In this document: positions 1-6,604 of the stretch, piece by piece | Layout of the letters: the number at the start of each line of letters is the position of its first letter | Numbering within the stretch: the first letter of the stretch is position 1 | Source of the DNA: Gallionellaceae bacterium | GTDB taxonomy: Bacteria > Pseudomonadota > Gammaproteobacteria > Burkholderiales > Gallionellaceae | Length of the DNA: 13,841 nucleotides | NCBI GenBank assembly: GCA_030646595.1 | Contig: JAUSKS010000131.1 | Span: 1-13,841 of the forward strand | Direction of reading: 5' to 3' | Notes under the pieces: model-generated | The model's input: only the letters and a program-made list of their open reading frames with translations | Database searches by the model: none | What the model was told of the DNA's origin: nothing | Position numbers and translations under genes: made by a program

Positions 1-95
1 GTGGCTTTCGTGTCGCAACAAAAGTTTACCATTTAGAAGTGTTCAGCCCACCGTTTTTAGGGCTTTAGAGCCTTAACCGAGTGCCATGAGGGTCA
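1..95 (-). mobile_element. Left insertion-sequence end (inner terminus plus subterminal region)
   Basis: The reverse complement of this stretch matches 13669-13763 over 95 bp with no gaps and 7 mismatches, five of them clustered in a 7-bp patch. The inner terminus is near 95, where shared sequence stops. In the right-hand copy a transposase start lies 22 bp beyond the matched part, so here the transposase should start just outside the window and read leftwards. The subterminal GTTAAGG motif resembles IS4-type ends from memory, but the family is not proven. Only 7 bp separate this end from the glk stop codon. Confidence 0.85.
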
Positions 96-102
96 AGGAT
101 GA

Positions 103-1095
103 TTAATATTGCTGTTCCCTATATTGTGCTGCCGCATTCGCCCCCAGCAGGCCCACTTGCGGATTCAGTACAATATGCAGCGGCAATGTTTTCAGCAAAT
201 CCGCAAATCGCCCTTTATCATGAAAAGCGCGCAGGAATGCGCCTTGCTGCATGGCGGGAGTGATTTTCGCGGCGATGCCACCGGCGATATAAATTCCGCC
301 TCGCGGCAACATCATCAGCGCTACGTTGCCGACAAATGCGCCGTAAATTGACATGAATAAATCCAGTGCCAGCCGTGCAATGGGTTCAGTATCTTGCTGC
401 GCATGGTGGGCGATCACTGCTGCCCCATCTTCCTGCGCCATTGCCGCTACCAACTGCGCCGTAGGCACGGCGCGGCCACTGTCGCGCAGAAACTCATAGA
501 TAGCCAACAGCCCCGGCCCGGAAACGATGCGCTCATAAGAGACATGGCTGTGGCGCTGCTGCAAATAGCGTAACAACTCATATTGAGTGCCATCAGTCGG
601 GGCGAAATCCATATGCCCTCCCTCCGAAGCATGCACCGTGCAGGCATTGTTGTGCCACGACATCCAGCCCACGCCCAAGCCGGTACCCGCCCCAACTGTA
701 AGACGCGTGCCCTGTGTTTGTACGTGGCCCGTTTGCAAGGTCAGCAGGTCAGCAGAAGCCAACAGCGCAATGCCCCACCCCACTGCTTCAAAATCATTGA
801 TCAGCTTTATTTGCGGGATGGCGAAGCGCGCAGCAATCGCATCGGCATCCACTTGCCACGGCAAATTGGTCAACTGCACTTGCCTGCTGTTTACCGGCCC
901 TGCCAGTGCGAAACAGGCAGTGGCAATTTTGCTAATGCCCGCCTCATGCAGGAATCCATCCAGCATTTCGGGCAGGTCGGCATAGTCGGTACTGCGATAG
1001 GATTTTTGCAGCAGGGGTGCATAAGTGTTACCAGCCGTGCTAATTTGCAGCAGGGTTTTGGTGCCGCCGATGTCGCCTGCGAGGATGTAGTTCAT
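103..1095 (-). CDS. glk: Glucokinase (ATP-dependent, proteobacterial Glk family)
   Basis: It phosphorylates glucose to glucose-6-phosphate with ATP in the cytoplasm. The 330-aa product is close to the 321 aa of E. coli Glk and aligns in memory along its whole length. Visible landmarks are the N-terminal phosphate-binding GDIGGTKT (residues 7-14), the sugar-binding/catalytic IND (N100, catalytic D101), the second phosphate loop GAGTGLGVG (135-143), EGGH (E158, H161) with FAP following, E189 in the YER motif, and IAGGI plus DKGRF near the C-terminus. The Shine-Dalgarno is weak; the start is chosen because the family N-terminus begins here. It reads in the same direction as glgC and the two GH57 genes and would use glucose they release, although accessory genes now separate them. 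The stop codon is 7 bp from an IS end, so downstream operon partners may have been displaced. Confidence 0.96.
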   Translation of the reverse strand: MNYILAGDIGGTKTLLQISTAGNTYAPLLQKSYRSTDYADLPEMLDGFLHEAGISKIATACFALAGPVNSRQVQLTNLPWQVDADAIAARFAIPQIKLINDFEAVGWGIALLASADLLTLQTGHVQTQGTRLTVGAGTGLGVGWMSWHNNACTVHASEGGHMDFAPTDGTQYELLRYLQQRHSHVSYERIVSGPGLLAIYEFLRDSGRAVPTAQLVAAMAQEDGAAVIAHHAQQDTEPIARLALDLFMSIYGAFVGNVALMMLPRGGIYIAGGIAAKITPAMQQGAFLRAFHDKGRFADLLKTLPLHIVLNPQVGLLGANAAAQYREQQY

Positions 1096-1220
1096 AAAGG
1101 TTGCTTCATTTCAGAAGGTAATGACGACAGGGTTCACAGTTTGAAACTACTACGCGATTACTTGGCATGATACTACCGGATGAGTAACGTGCCTTACAAT
1201 TGGCAGCATTCAATTGAACA

Positions 1221-1249
1221 TTGACGTAGTATACAGAAATCTGTATCAT
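1221..1249 (+). promoter_or_regulatory. vapBC promoter with overlapping palindromic operator
   Basis: A TTGACG -35 box (1221-1226) and a TATCAT -10 box (1244-1249) are separated by exactly 17 bp. A perfect inverted repeat, ATACAGA-AA-TCTGTAT (1231-1246), fills the spacer and runs into the -10 box. This is where a ribbon-helix-helix VapB or VapBC complex would bind to repress its own operon. The predicted transcription start falls at about 1256-1257, on the vapB start codon. Boxes and palindrome are seen; their function is inferred. Confidence 0.6.
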
Positions 1250-1256
1250 ATTTCCC

Positions 1257-1502
1257 ATGAAGACAACTCTCGACATCAACGATTCCCTGCTTACCAATGC
1301 CAAAGCGCTAGCGGCGCAGCAGCAGACCAGCCTGACACGGCTGATTGAGGAGGGATTGCAGCTCCGTCTTCGCACTTCTCATGCCGCAACCAAGGCCACC
1401 AAACGAAAGATTCCTGTATTCAAGGGGCGCGGAGGGATGGTTGCGGGGCTAGACCCCTGCAGCAATAAAGCGCTGCTGGATGCCGCTGATAATGACGCCT
1501 GA
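1257..1502 (+). CDS. vapB: VapB-type antitoxin (ribbon-helix-helix)
   Basis: This 81-aa protein should neutralise the PIN toxin encoded next to it and autorepress the operon. The first ~45 residues have the pattern of a ribbon-helix-helix antitoxin: a MKTTLDI beta strand, then a helix (NDSLLTNAKALAAQ) and a second helix (SLTRLIEEGLQLRL). The basic linker and the tail after it (residues ~45-81) would wrap the toxin. There is no Shine-Dalgarno before this ATG, and the predicted promoter start site coincides with it, so a leaderless mRNA is possible. It overlaps the toxin gene, as is usual for this class. Assignment rests on fold pattern and gene pairing rather than a specific family match. Confidence 0.85.
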   Translation: MKTTLDINDSLLTNAKALAAQQQTSLTRLIEEGLQLRLRTSHAATKATKRKIPVFKGRGGMVAGLDPCSNKALLDAADNDA

Positions 1503-1935
1503 TGTCAATGTTTTGATTGCCGCGTCGCGTAGTGATCATCCTCACCATAAAACGGCCTATGCATGGCTGAATCAAGCTGTTGCAGATAGTGTAAATGGAG
1601 CAACCATCAGGCTGATGCCTATGGTTGCTACCAGTTTTTTGCGGCTGGTTACCAATGCGAAGATATTTGTCCACCCTACACCTGTGCAGGATGCCATGGA
1701 ATTTCTGGATGCGCTCCTTGCAGTGCCCGGCGTTGAGATGCCTTTTCTGGGAGCAGAGTGGCCAATATTGCGCCAGCTCTGCTTAGAGCAAAAACTAACC
1801 GCAAACGATATTCCCGACGCTTGGCTCGCCTCGGTGGTGATTCAACTTGGCGAACACCTGGTCACATTCGACGCTGATTTCAAGAAATTGTTAAAGCGAA
1901 CGCAAGTGACGGTGCTTGTACACGACAAGCAATAA
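1492..1935 (+). CDS. vapC: VapC-type PIN-domain ribonuclease toxin
   Basis: PIN-domain toxins are Mg-dependent endoribonucleases that block translation, classically by cutting tRNA or rRNA. The 147-aa product starts MTPDVNVLIA with the first catalytic Asp at D4, and has a C-terminal half with D106/D109 (NDIPDAWLA) and D127/D129 (TFDADF). The second canonical acidic position is not obvious: the usual Glu is replaced around ATSFLRLVTN (residue ~46), as I recall for some members of this subgroup. I prefer the ATG at 1492 because the family begins at this residue; the ATG at 1480 would add MPLI. It overlaps vapB by 11 nt, implying coupled translation. The pair points opposite to all its neighbours, consistent with acquisition as a unit. 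Confidence 0.88.
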   Translation: MTPDVNVLIAASRSDHPHHKTAYAWLNQAVADSVNGATIRLMPMVATSFLRLVTNAKIFVHPTPVQDAMEFLDALLAVPGVEMPFLGAEWPILRQLCLEQKLTANDIPDAWLASVVIQLGEHLVTFDADFKKLLKRTQVTVLVHDKQ

Positions 1936-2015
1936 TTATTTTGCGCAAGTGTTAAGCAATACAACGTCGCTAGGGGTAGCCCGGCAGCTAGTTACTTTTC
2001 CTGTTAATGGCTGGG

Positions 2016-2432
2016 TTATACCTGAGAGCCACTATCTTTGATTACCTGCTCAATACGCGTTTGGAAAAAATTGACTCTTCTCTGGGCTGCATACTGAAAT
2101 AATCGGGGAAGGTCGACACCCAAAATAATCGTTGCATGGTCACTGCCTAAAGGGTGAGGTTCACCATGTGCAACGATGCGTCCTAGCAATTCAATCACTT
2201 CAGAATTCGTTTCTAGAGTGGCGACCCCGGCTTTCTGTAGCCCGTCGAGGCCTGAGGTTCTACCCATTCGACGCAATTCCATATATGCATCCAACACTCG
2301 GCATATACGCCCCTCTTGGTCTTGCTTCGAAAGCTGTTTCTTTGTACGTGACACGCCGGCGAAATACGTGAGTACGCTCAAAACGAGTCCGCCGATTCCA
2401 ATGAGTATCTCGTTGCTCATAGTCTCAGGCAT
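2016..2432 (-). CDS. Small membrane-anchored hypothetical protein
   Basis: I do not recognise the family. The 138-aa product has one N-terminal hydrophobic segment (about residues 9-26) followed at once by a basic stretch (RTKKQ), suggesting a single-pass anchor with a cytoplasmic C-terminal domain of ~110 residues. That domain looks helical and has no enzymatic motif I can name. The first ATG lies inside a GTTATGCC box and the TAA stop lies inside GGTATAAC, nearly its reverse complement (7 of 8). This is what an integron cassette boundary looks like. A second in-frame ATG four codons later is an alternative start; neither has a strong Shine-Dalgarno. It follows the trypsin-like protease gene in the same direction, so the two may act together, but no evidence beyond proximity supports this. 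Confidence 0.6.
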   Translation of the reverse strand: MPETMSNEILIGIGGLVLSVLTYFAGVSRTKKQLSKQDQEGRICRVLDAYMELRRMGRTSGLDGLQKAGVATLETNSEVIELLGRIVAHGEPHPLGSDHATIILGVDLPRLFQYAAQRRVNFFQTRIEQVIKDSGSQV

Positions 2433-2510
2433 AACGACTTGTTAAGTGGGACCAACCAGTGTGCGCGATAGCCGCGCTAGTTTGGCGTCCGCTCCAACTC
2501 AAGTTAGAGC
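2428..2510 (-). repeat. attC-like imperfect stem-loop between two cassette-like genes
   Basis: Read on the minus strand, the 83 nt run from GCTCTAAC (an R''-like box, 2510-2503) to GTTATGCC (an R'-like box, 2435-2428). Between them lie partly complementary blocks: GTT with AAC, GGAC with GTCC, and a central GCGCG-GCTAT-CGCGC hairpin at about 2463-2475. Size and layout fit integron attC sites. The boxes depart from the RYYYAAC/GTTRRRY consensus at one position or more, and the outer stem is poor, so this is a candidate. No integrase gene is present. Confidence 0.4.
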
Positions 2511-2530
2511 GCGTTCGCGTCTCCGCGCGA

Positions 2531-3586
2531 TTAAGTACCCGGACCACTAAGCTTCGGAAAGCCATGTTCCTCCGATTTATGCAGTTCAAACAGTGATCGA
2601 CCGCCAAGAGGTTTGATTGGCAGGTGCAACGAGTGGGCAAGCATCGATCCATAGCCGAAGCTGGCCACGCCGCTTTCATCGACCCAACCCTTGCTGACGA
2701 CCCCGTGAACATAGATACCTTCGTCGTCAAAAATGGGACTCCCACTCATCCCGCCCGGCAAACGAAGCTGCGCCGAGAAACACGGGCCGGGCGTAGGAAC
2801 GCGGGGTTCCGTAAAGTTATCAGGGAAGCGATCGAGAATCGCACCGGTGGACGCGTGGAGAGCGAAAGGAAAATCGCCCGATATGACACCTTCAGATTGT
2901 CGGGTCAGCTCGACCAGCTCGCGCATCTGGCCGTAACCAACCGCGGTAGCCGTTTTCCCAACTGCCATTCCGGTCCCGGCCATGCCTGGCTGCACGATCG
3001 TGAGCGGTTGATGTGGGATGTCTTGAGCAATCGGCGCTACTTTGCAGATCGCTATATCTGACTTCAGCTTTAGGTCGACACCCGCAATCGGGAGCGGGCG
3101 ATCTGCCCGCTCACTTAGGAAGGTGGCCCATTCGATTGGGCGGAAGATATAACCATCGCCTTGGAACATCGGATTGAGCGGAATCATCACACCGATGTGT
3201 AAGTCGCGGGCGTACCAAGTCAATTCATCAAGCTCTTTAGTACCGCCGTATTGCCTTTCGATCGGGTCTGTTATGACATGTGCCGCAGTGATTAATAATC
3301 CGGTGCAGCTTATAAAGAAGCCGGTGCCGAGACACCGCAAAACGGCCTCGCCTTGGACGTGCGTAACAATGGGCACAATGCTCTGCCCTAAAACGAATCG
3401 AATAGTCCCAGCAAGGGCGGGTTGTGCTACCACCCAATCATCCCGGATTGCGAAAAATGTTTCATCCGTGTCTTCAGAAGCTTTCAACGGGATCCCCGTC
3501 ATTGCGGCGATTTCCCAGCGGCCATCCTTTCTCCTGCCAAAGTGCAGCTTCAGGAGCTCCAGTTCTTGGTTTTTGTCGTCAGCCAT
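2531..3586 (-). CDS. Intracellular trypsin-like serine protease
   Basis: This is a 351-aa chymotrypsin-fold (S1-type) peptidase. The triad is visible as H103 (ITAAHV), D177 (KSDIAI) and S281 (GGMSGSP). The GTGFFIS strand before the His and a VVSKG strand after the Ser are typical. There is no signal peptide, membrane segment or PDZ domain, so it is not a DegP/DegQ quality-control protease and probably acts in the cytoplasm on an unknown substrate. An 80-residue N-terminal extension precedes the protease domain. The start codon overlaps the stop of a 28-codon ORF as TAATG, suggesting coupled initiation. The gene is bracketed by a 10-bp inverted repeat (2503-2512 and 3600-3609), as expected for a mobile cassette. 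Trypsin-like proteases without export signals occur in some bacterial defence and conflict operons; a role of that kind is inference. Confidence 0.85.
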   Translation of the reverse strand: MADDKNQELELLKLHFGRRKDGRWEIAAMTGIPLKASEDTDETFFAIRDDWVVAQPALAGTIRFVLGQSIVPIVTHVQGEAVLRCLGTGFFISCTGLLITAAHVITDPIERQYGGTKELDELTWYARDLHIGVMIPLNPMFQGDGYIFRPIEWATFLSERADRPLPIAGVDLKLKSDIAICKVAPIAQDIPHQPLTIVQPGMAGTGMAVGKTATAVGYGQMRELVELTRQSEGVISGDFPFALHASTGAILDRFPDNFTEPRVPTPGPCFSAQLRLPGGMSGSPIFDDEGIYVHGVVSKGWVDESGVASFGYGSMLAHSLHLPIKPLGGRSLFELHKSEEHGFPKLSGPGT

Positions 3587-3672
3587 TACGTGCGGACAAG
3601 CGCTCTAACGAAAGTAGATGGCAAAAGCGCCATGTATTCTGGTGGCACTTGCCATATAAAGTGGAATATCAT
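3586..3672 (-). CDS. Possible 28-aa leader peptide coupled to the protease gene
   Basis: A short reading frame begins after an AGAGG Shine-Dalgarno 6 nt upstream of its ATG. It encodes 28 residues starting MIFHFIWQ and ends in TAA overlapping the protease ATG by one base (TAATG). The protease start has no good ribosome binding site of its own, so ribosomes terminating here could reinitiate on the protease. The ORF also crosses the putative cassette boundary (GTTAGAGC at 3609-3602), so it may be fortuitous. I recognise no homologue. Confidence 0.35.
   Translation of the reverse strand: MIFHFIWQVPPEYMALLPSTFVRALVRT
3600..3609. repeat. 10-bp inverted repeat pairing with 2503-2512 around the protease gene
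   Basis: On the minus strand this reads GTTAGAGCGC; the same ten bases occur on the plus strand at 2503-2512. The pair encloses the protease gene. In integron cassettes the first bases of a cassette (TTRRRY) are complementary to its own R'' box, which is the relation seen here. A short terminal inverted repeat of another small mobile unit would look similar. Confidence 0.45.
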
Positions 3673-3730
3673 TTTCGCCTCTTTGATTTCTAAAGATTGA
3701 GATTGCGCCCTCCGCGCTAACCAGCACACA

Positions 3731-3961
3731 CTACTTTTGCGCGCACGGGCGCGGGGTCAGGCCAGTTGCAGCTCGCGCGATCCAAACTAGGGAATTTAGC
3801 GCTGCATTGACTGCTTCGTTGGTAGGGAAAATCTTGGCCAATTCGGGCGTAAGCAAAACAAGATTGCTGCCCTTCTTGAATTCAGCGTAGTGCTTTCCAC
3901 GCACACCTTTTCCTAAATCTTCACGCCGATATTCGGCGCGCATTTCTGCAACTTTCTTCAT
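3731..3961 (-). CDS. Small conserved-type hypothetical protein (possible antitoxin-like)
   Basis: The 76-aa product begins MKKVAEMRAEYR and contains GKGVRGKHYAEFKKG, a LLTPELAKIFPT stretch and a C-terminal helix (NEAVNAALNSLVWIARAAT). I recall similar small proteins with an RGKY/GSN pattern and a 'V-NEAL' helix in many bacteria, often beside toxin-like genes, but have no named family or proven function. The start at 3961 is chosen because AAAGGA lies 6 nt upstream. The longer frame to 4093 would run through a palindromic repeat and into the MNT gene. It reads in the same direction as the MNT gene and follows it by 59 nt. Confidence 0.6.
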   Translation of the reverse strand: MKKVAEMRAEYRREDLGKGVRGKHYAEFKKGSNLVLLTPELAKIFPTNEAVNAALNSLVWIARAATGLTPRPCAQK

Positions 3962-3982
3962 GTATTTTCCTTTCATATCTTG

Positions 3983-4013
3983 AAAGCGGCGACATGTCAC
4001 CGCACTCCAAATT
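3983..4013. repeat. REP-like palindromic element, short copy
   Basis: The core (3986-4003) is an 18-bp near-perfect palindrome, GCGGCGACATGTCACCGC, with one mismatched pair. It is framed by AAA on one side and ACTCCAAAT on the other. The same two edge blocks, CGGCGACATGT and CCGCACTCCAAAT, recur at 4479-4489 and 4549-4561 in the same orientation. It sits between the MNT gene and the downstream small ORF. Confidence 0.7.
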
Positions 4014-4020
4014 AGCGTGT

Positions 4021-4371
4021 TCAAAGTCGGCCATGCATCACCTTTCCCTCGCGACTTGCTCGCCCGATCAGATGATTCAACGAGTGCCGCCAATGTTCGA
4101 ATTCTTCCCTGCTGTATAGAAGAATATCTTTGGAAAATGGAAATTTGCGCAAGGCCATTTGCAGGTGCGCCACTTCCTTGCGTCGGCTGCGCTGTGGGGA
4201 AAATGGCTCTTGTTCGATGACCAACAAATCCACGTCAGAATCTGACTGTGCATCTCCCCTTGCCCTGGAACCGAACAAAATCACAGCTTGCGGCGATCTC
4301 TCGCGGACGATTACATCCACTATTTTTTGCAGGATGCTTTCTTCGTCTGTTGTTTGTTGGGCAGTAAGCAT
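4021..4371 (-). CDS. MNT-type minimal nucleotidyltransferase (MntA-like antitoxin), orphan
   Basis: The 116-aa product is a minimal nucleotidyltransferase. It has GS at residues 34-35 in the FGSRARG loop, the acidic pair D46 and D48 in SDSDVDLLV, and a candidate third metal ligand D82 in KDILL. In characterised HEPN-MNT systems the MNT protein is an antitoxin that adds AMP to the HEPN ribonuclease. The C-terminus (LIGRASREGKVMHG) looks like a normal family end, so the gene seems complete. The start at 4371 has GGGAG 8 nt upstream; a frame extension to 4446 lacks such a site. The usual HEPN partner is not adjacent on either side: a REP-like element and an unrelated small gene follow instead. 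Confidence 0.82.
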   Translation of the reverse strand: MLTAQQTTDEESILQKIVDVIVRERSPQAVILFGSRARGDAQSDSDVDLLVIEQEPFSPQRSRRKEVAHLQMALRKFPFSKDILLYSREEFEHWRHSLNHLIGRASREGKVMHGRL

Positions 4372-4469
4372 TTTTAATACTCCCGGTATGTTTAGCTTGA
4401 ATAGTTCATTCCGACAGTTGCAATGATACACCGGTGGATATGGCAAATAGTGCGCAGGGTTGTCTGCGC

Positions 4470-4561
4470 TTTAGAAAACGGCGACATGTACACCCGCAAG
4501 GGGTACGCCGTGGTTGTAAGGGGCTGAAGCCCCAACAACACACGCAGGCCGCACTCCAAAT
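4470..4561. repeat. REP-like element, long copy with internal hairpins
   Basis: This copy has the same edges as 3983-4013 but with 59 nt rather than 2 nt between them. The extra sequence includes a strong hairpin, GTTGT-AA-GGGGC-TGAA-GCCCC-A-ACAAC (4513-4539), and a second imperfect one around CCC/GGG at about 4491-4504. It begins directly at the stop codon of the GH57 gene, whose TGA overlaps the last edge base. It could therefore stabilise or end that operon's transcript; no T-run follows, so I do not call it an intrinsic terminator. Confidence 0.65.
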
Positions 4562-6582
4562 CAGGACGCTGGTGAGCCTGAATTCACCGTCAGCGTGACT
4601 TCCAGCTCGCCTGGCTGTGGCGACCATGGCAAAGTCAGCATCACGGCTTGCATGATTTTTTCAAACCCAGCTTCGGATTGGGAAACGGTAAAGTAAGGCA
4701 TGCCGTGCAAGGATAAGGGGCGCCCGGCAGTCAAAATTAAATGCCCGCCCAGCACTTGGTCATCCAGTGTCAGTCCTTGCGCATTGGCCAATTCCAGCAC
4801 ACTGCCAAAGCCGCTCAGGACATGGCCATGCTGGATATAGCGGCCAGCGTAACCATCGCAACTGGGCATGGCCAATGCAATTTTTGTCAGCATGGTTCCG
4901 CGCAAGGCGTTGTTCAGGCCGTAAGTCACGCATACACGTTGGCCTTCTAGCGTAATGCGTTTCCATACACTGCCGCCTTCCAGCTCGGCGCGGAATACCA
5001 TACCGTCGGCGGTGGATTCAAGCAAGCTGTAGTGCAACGCGATGGTTTTGCCATCGAGCTGATAAACATCGCGGAACAAGGTCTGCGCATGTTCGTCAGC
5101 CACCAAGTCCTGCGCAGATATTTCGTGCTTGAAAGCGATGCGGTCATGCGCGGAAGCAATGCCCGCAGCGCCATGTTGCATAGCCTGATTAGACGTTATT
5201 TTGCGGAAATAATGTTCTGATTGGCGGCGCAGCGTGTCGCCAAAATTATGTCCCAGCAGATAGGCATCCAGCTCGTTGATGCTGGCGCTGCCATCCAGTT
5301 TAACGATGGCTTGCAGCGCGCTGTTGTGCAGGAAAATTTCATCGCAACCATCGCTATCCATATCCATGCGCAGCGTAGTGGCGCGAGGGGTAATATGATC
5401 CAGCAGCGCTTCCAGCCTGACGATGGCACCGTACACGGCGCGGCGCAAATGCGGCAAATACAGGCCTCCGAACAATCCATGCCAATACGCATCATTGGCT
5501 TGAGCAATATAAAGCTGGTCAAACATGGCCGATGTTTGTTTCTTTTTGGGCAGGCTATGCAAACGGCTGGACAAATCCACCATGCGTTTGTGCATCCAGT
5601 TTGATTCGGGATAGCGGGTAAAGAAATTTTTCCAGATACCGCCGCGCAGAAAGGCTTTGCGTTCCTGATAATGGCCGGCTGTTTTTTCCGTCTGCACCAA
5701 ATCGGCATAGGTATGGGCAGCGGTGGTGGGCAGCGTCCATTCGTTCATTTCTATGTAGGAGGTGGTGGGTAAATAAACAATGCCACGGGTTTTTTCAGCG
5801 GCATGATATTCGCGGTAGGTTTGGGTCGTGATGCTGGGGGTAGCTAACACGCCGCGTATGAAATTTTCCAGCCAGCCTTGCTCATACACCCATTTATAGG
5901 TTTCCGGCCAGATGCCAAATTTTTCGATGTCATCGAAATACACGGCAGCGGCTTTCTTCTCGCTGTGCGCCAGGCTGTCGATAAAAGACACCACTTCATG
6001 CGCTGGTGAAAATGGAATGCGATAGCGCAAGGCTTCAGAGATTGGAAACAGATCTAGTTTATGGCCGTCTTCCTCGGTGGTGAAATAGCCATTTAACTCT
6101 TCGATGCGCTTGCCGCTACACAGGAAGTGATAGTCATCCACAGTGACATATTCAATCTTGGCGGTGGACAGCGCAGGCACTACCGTGGCTTCCCACACCC
6201 GCTCGGTCAGCCATGCGCCGTGTGGACGCACCGCCATTTTGGCTTGCAGCTTGTCCGATAACTTGATAATTTGTCCGACGCGATCCCGGTGCGGGATGAC
6301 TGCCAGCACGGGCTCAGTATCTCCGCCGCCGAACATTTCCACTTGGCCGCGCTGTACCATTTTGGTGAGCAAACGCATGTCTTGCGGATATTTTTGATAT
6401 AGATAATCGAGCAGCCAGCCGCTGAAATGTACTGCAAAACGAAATTCCGGGTAGCGGTACAAGACGTGCAGAAAGGGTTTGTAACAACGCTCATGTGCGT
6501 CATCCACAACCTCCGGGAAATTACCTACTGGCTGGTGTGCGTGGACGCCGAAAAGCAGAGAAACAGTTTTTTGCGCGCTCAT
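4561..6582 (-). CDS. GH57 4-alpha-glucanotransferase / alpha-amylase
   Basis: The 673-aa product matches in memory the archaeal Thermococcus 4-alpha-glucanotransferase type (659 aa) over its length. The enzyme cleaves an alpha-1,4-glucan and transfers the fragment to another glucan or to water in the cytoplasm. The N-terminal GH57 barrel shows HAHQP (14-18), the nucleophile E127 in WLTERVW, and the acid/base Asp in FDDIEKFG (D217 or D218). A DUF1925-like helical part (with FFTRYPESNWMHKR and NDAYWHGLFGG) and a C-terminal beta-rich DUF1926-like domain follow, ending with the characteristic SQSEAGF. AAAGGT precedes the start. It is the third gene of the glgC-GH57-GH57 set. The transferase/hydrolase choice cannot be made from sequence alone. 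Confidence 0.92.
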   Translation of the reverse strand: MSAQKTVSLLFGVHAHQPVGNFPEVVDDAHERCYKPFLHVLYRYPEFRFAVHFSGWLLDYLYQKYPQDMRLLTKMVQRGQVEMFGGGDTEPVLAVIPHRDRVGQIIKLSDKLQAKMAVRPHGAWLTERVWEATVVPALSTAKIEYVTVDDYHFLCSGKRIEELNGYFTTEEDGHKLDLFPISEALRYRIPFSPAHEVVSFIDSLAHSEKKAAAVYFDDIEKFGIWPETYKWVYEQGWLENFIRGVLATPSITTQTYREYHAAEKTRGIVYLPTTSYIEMNEWTLPTTAAHTYADLVQTEKTAGHYQERKAFLRGGIWKNFFTRYPESNWMHKRMVDLSSRLHSLPKKKQTSAMFDQLYIAQANDAYWHGLFGGLYLPHLRRAVYGAIVRLEALLDHITPRATTLRMDMDSDGCDEIFLHNSALQAIVKLDGSASINELDAYLLGHNFGDTLRRQSEHYFRKITSNQAMQHGAAGIASAHDRIAFKHEISAQDLVADEHAQTLFRDVYQLDGKTIALHYSLLESTADGMVFRAELEGGSVWKRITLEGQRVCVTYGLNNALRGTMLTKIALAMPSCDGYAGRYIQHGHVLSGFGSVLELANAQGLTLDDQVLGGHLILTAGRPLSLHGMPYFTVSQSEAGFEKIMQAVMLTLPWSPQPGELEVTLTVNSGSPAS

Positions 6583-6604
6583 GATTTTACCTTTTTTAAA
6601 TTCG

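Noticed and set aside
583..1170. 195-aa plus-strand open frame antisense to glk
   Set aside because: Lies opposite a well-supported glk; composition is that of a reverse-complement shadow with no ribosome binding site.
1936..2022. A complete second attC after the membrane-protein gene
   Set aside because: Only the R''-like box is recognisable; I could not find complementary L boxes or a convincing R' box.
5196..5708. 170-aa minus-strand frame within the GH57 gene
   Set aside because: Out-of-frame shadow with high Cys/Ile/Trp content inside a full-length conserved enzyme.
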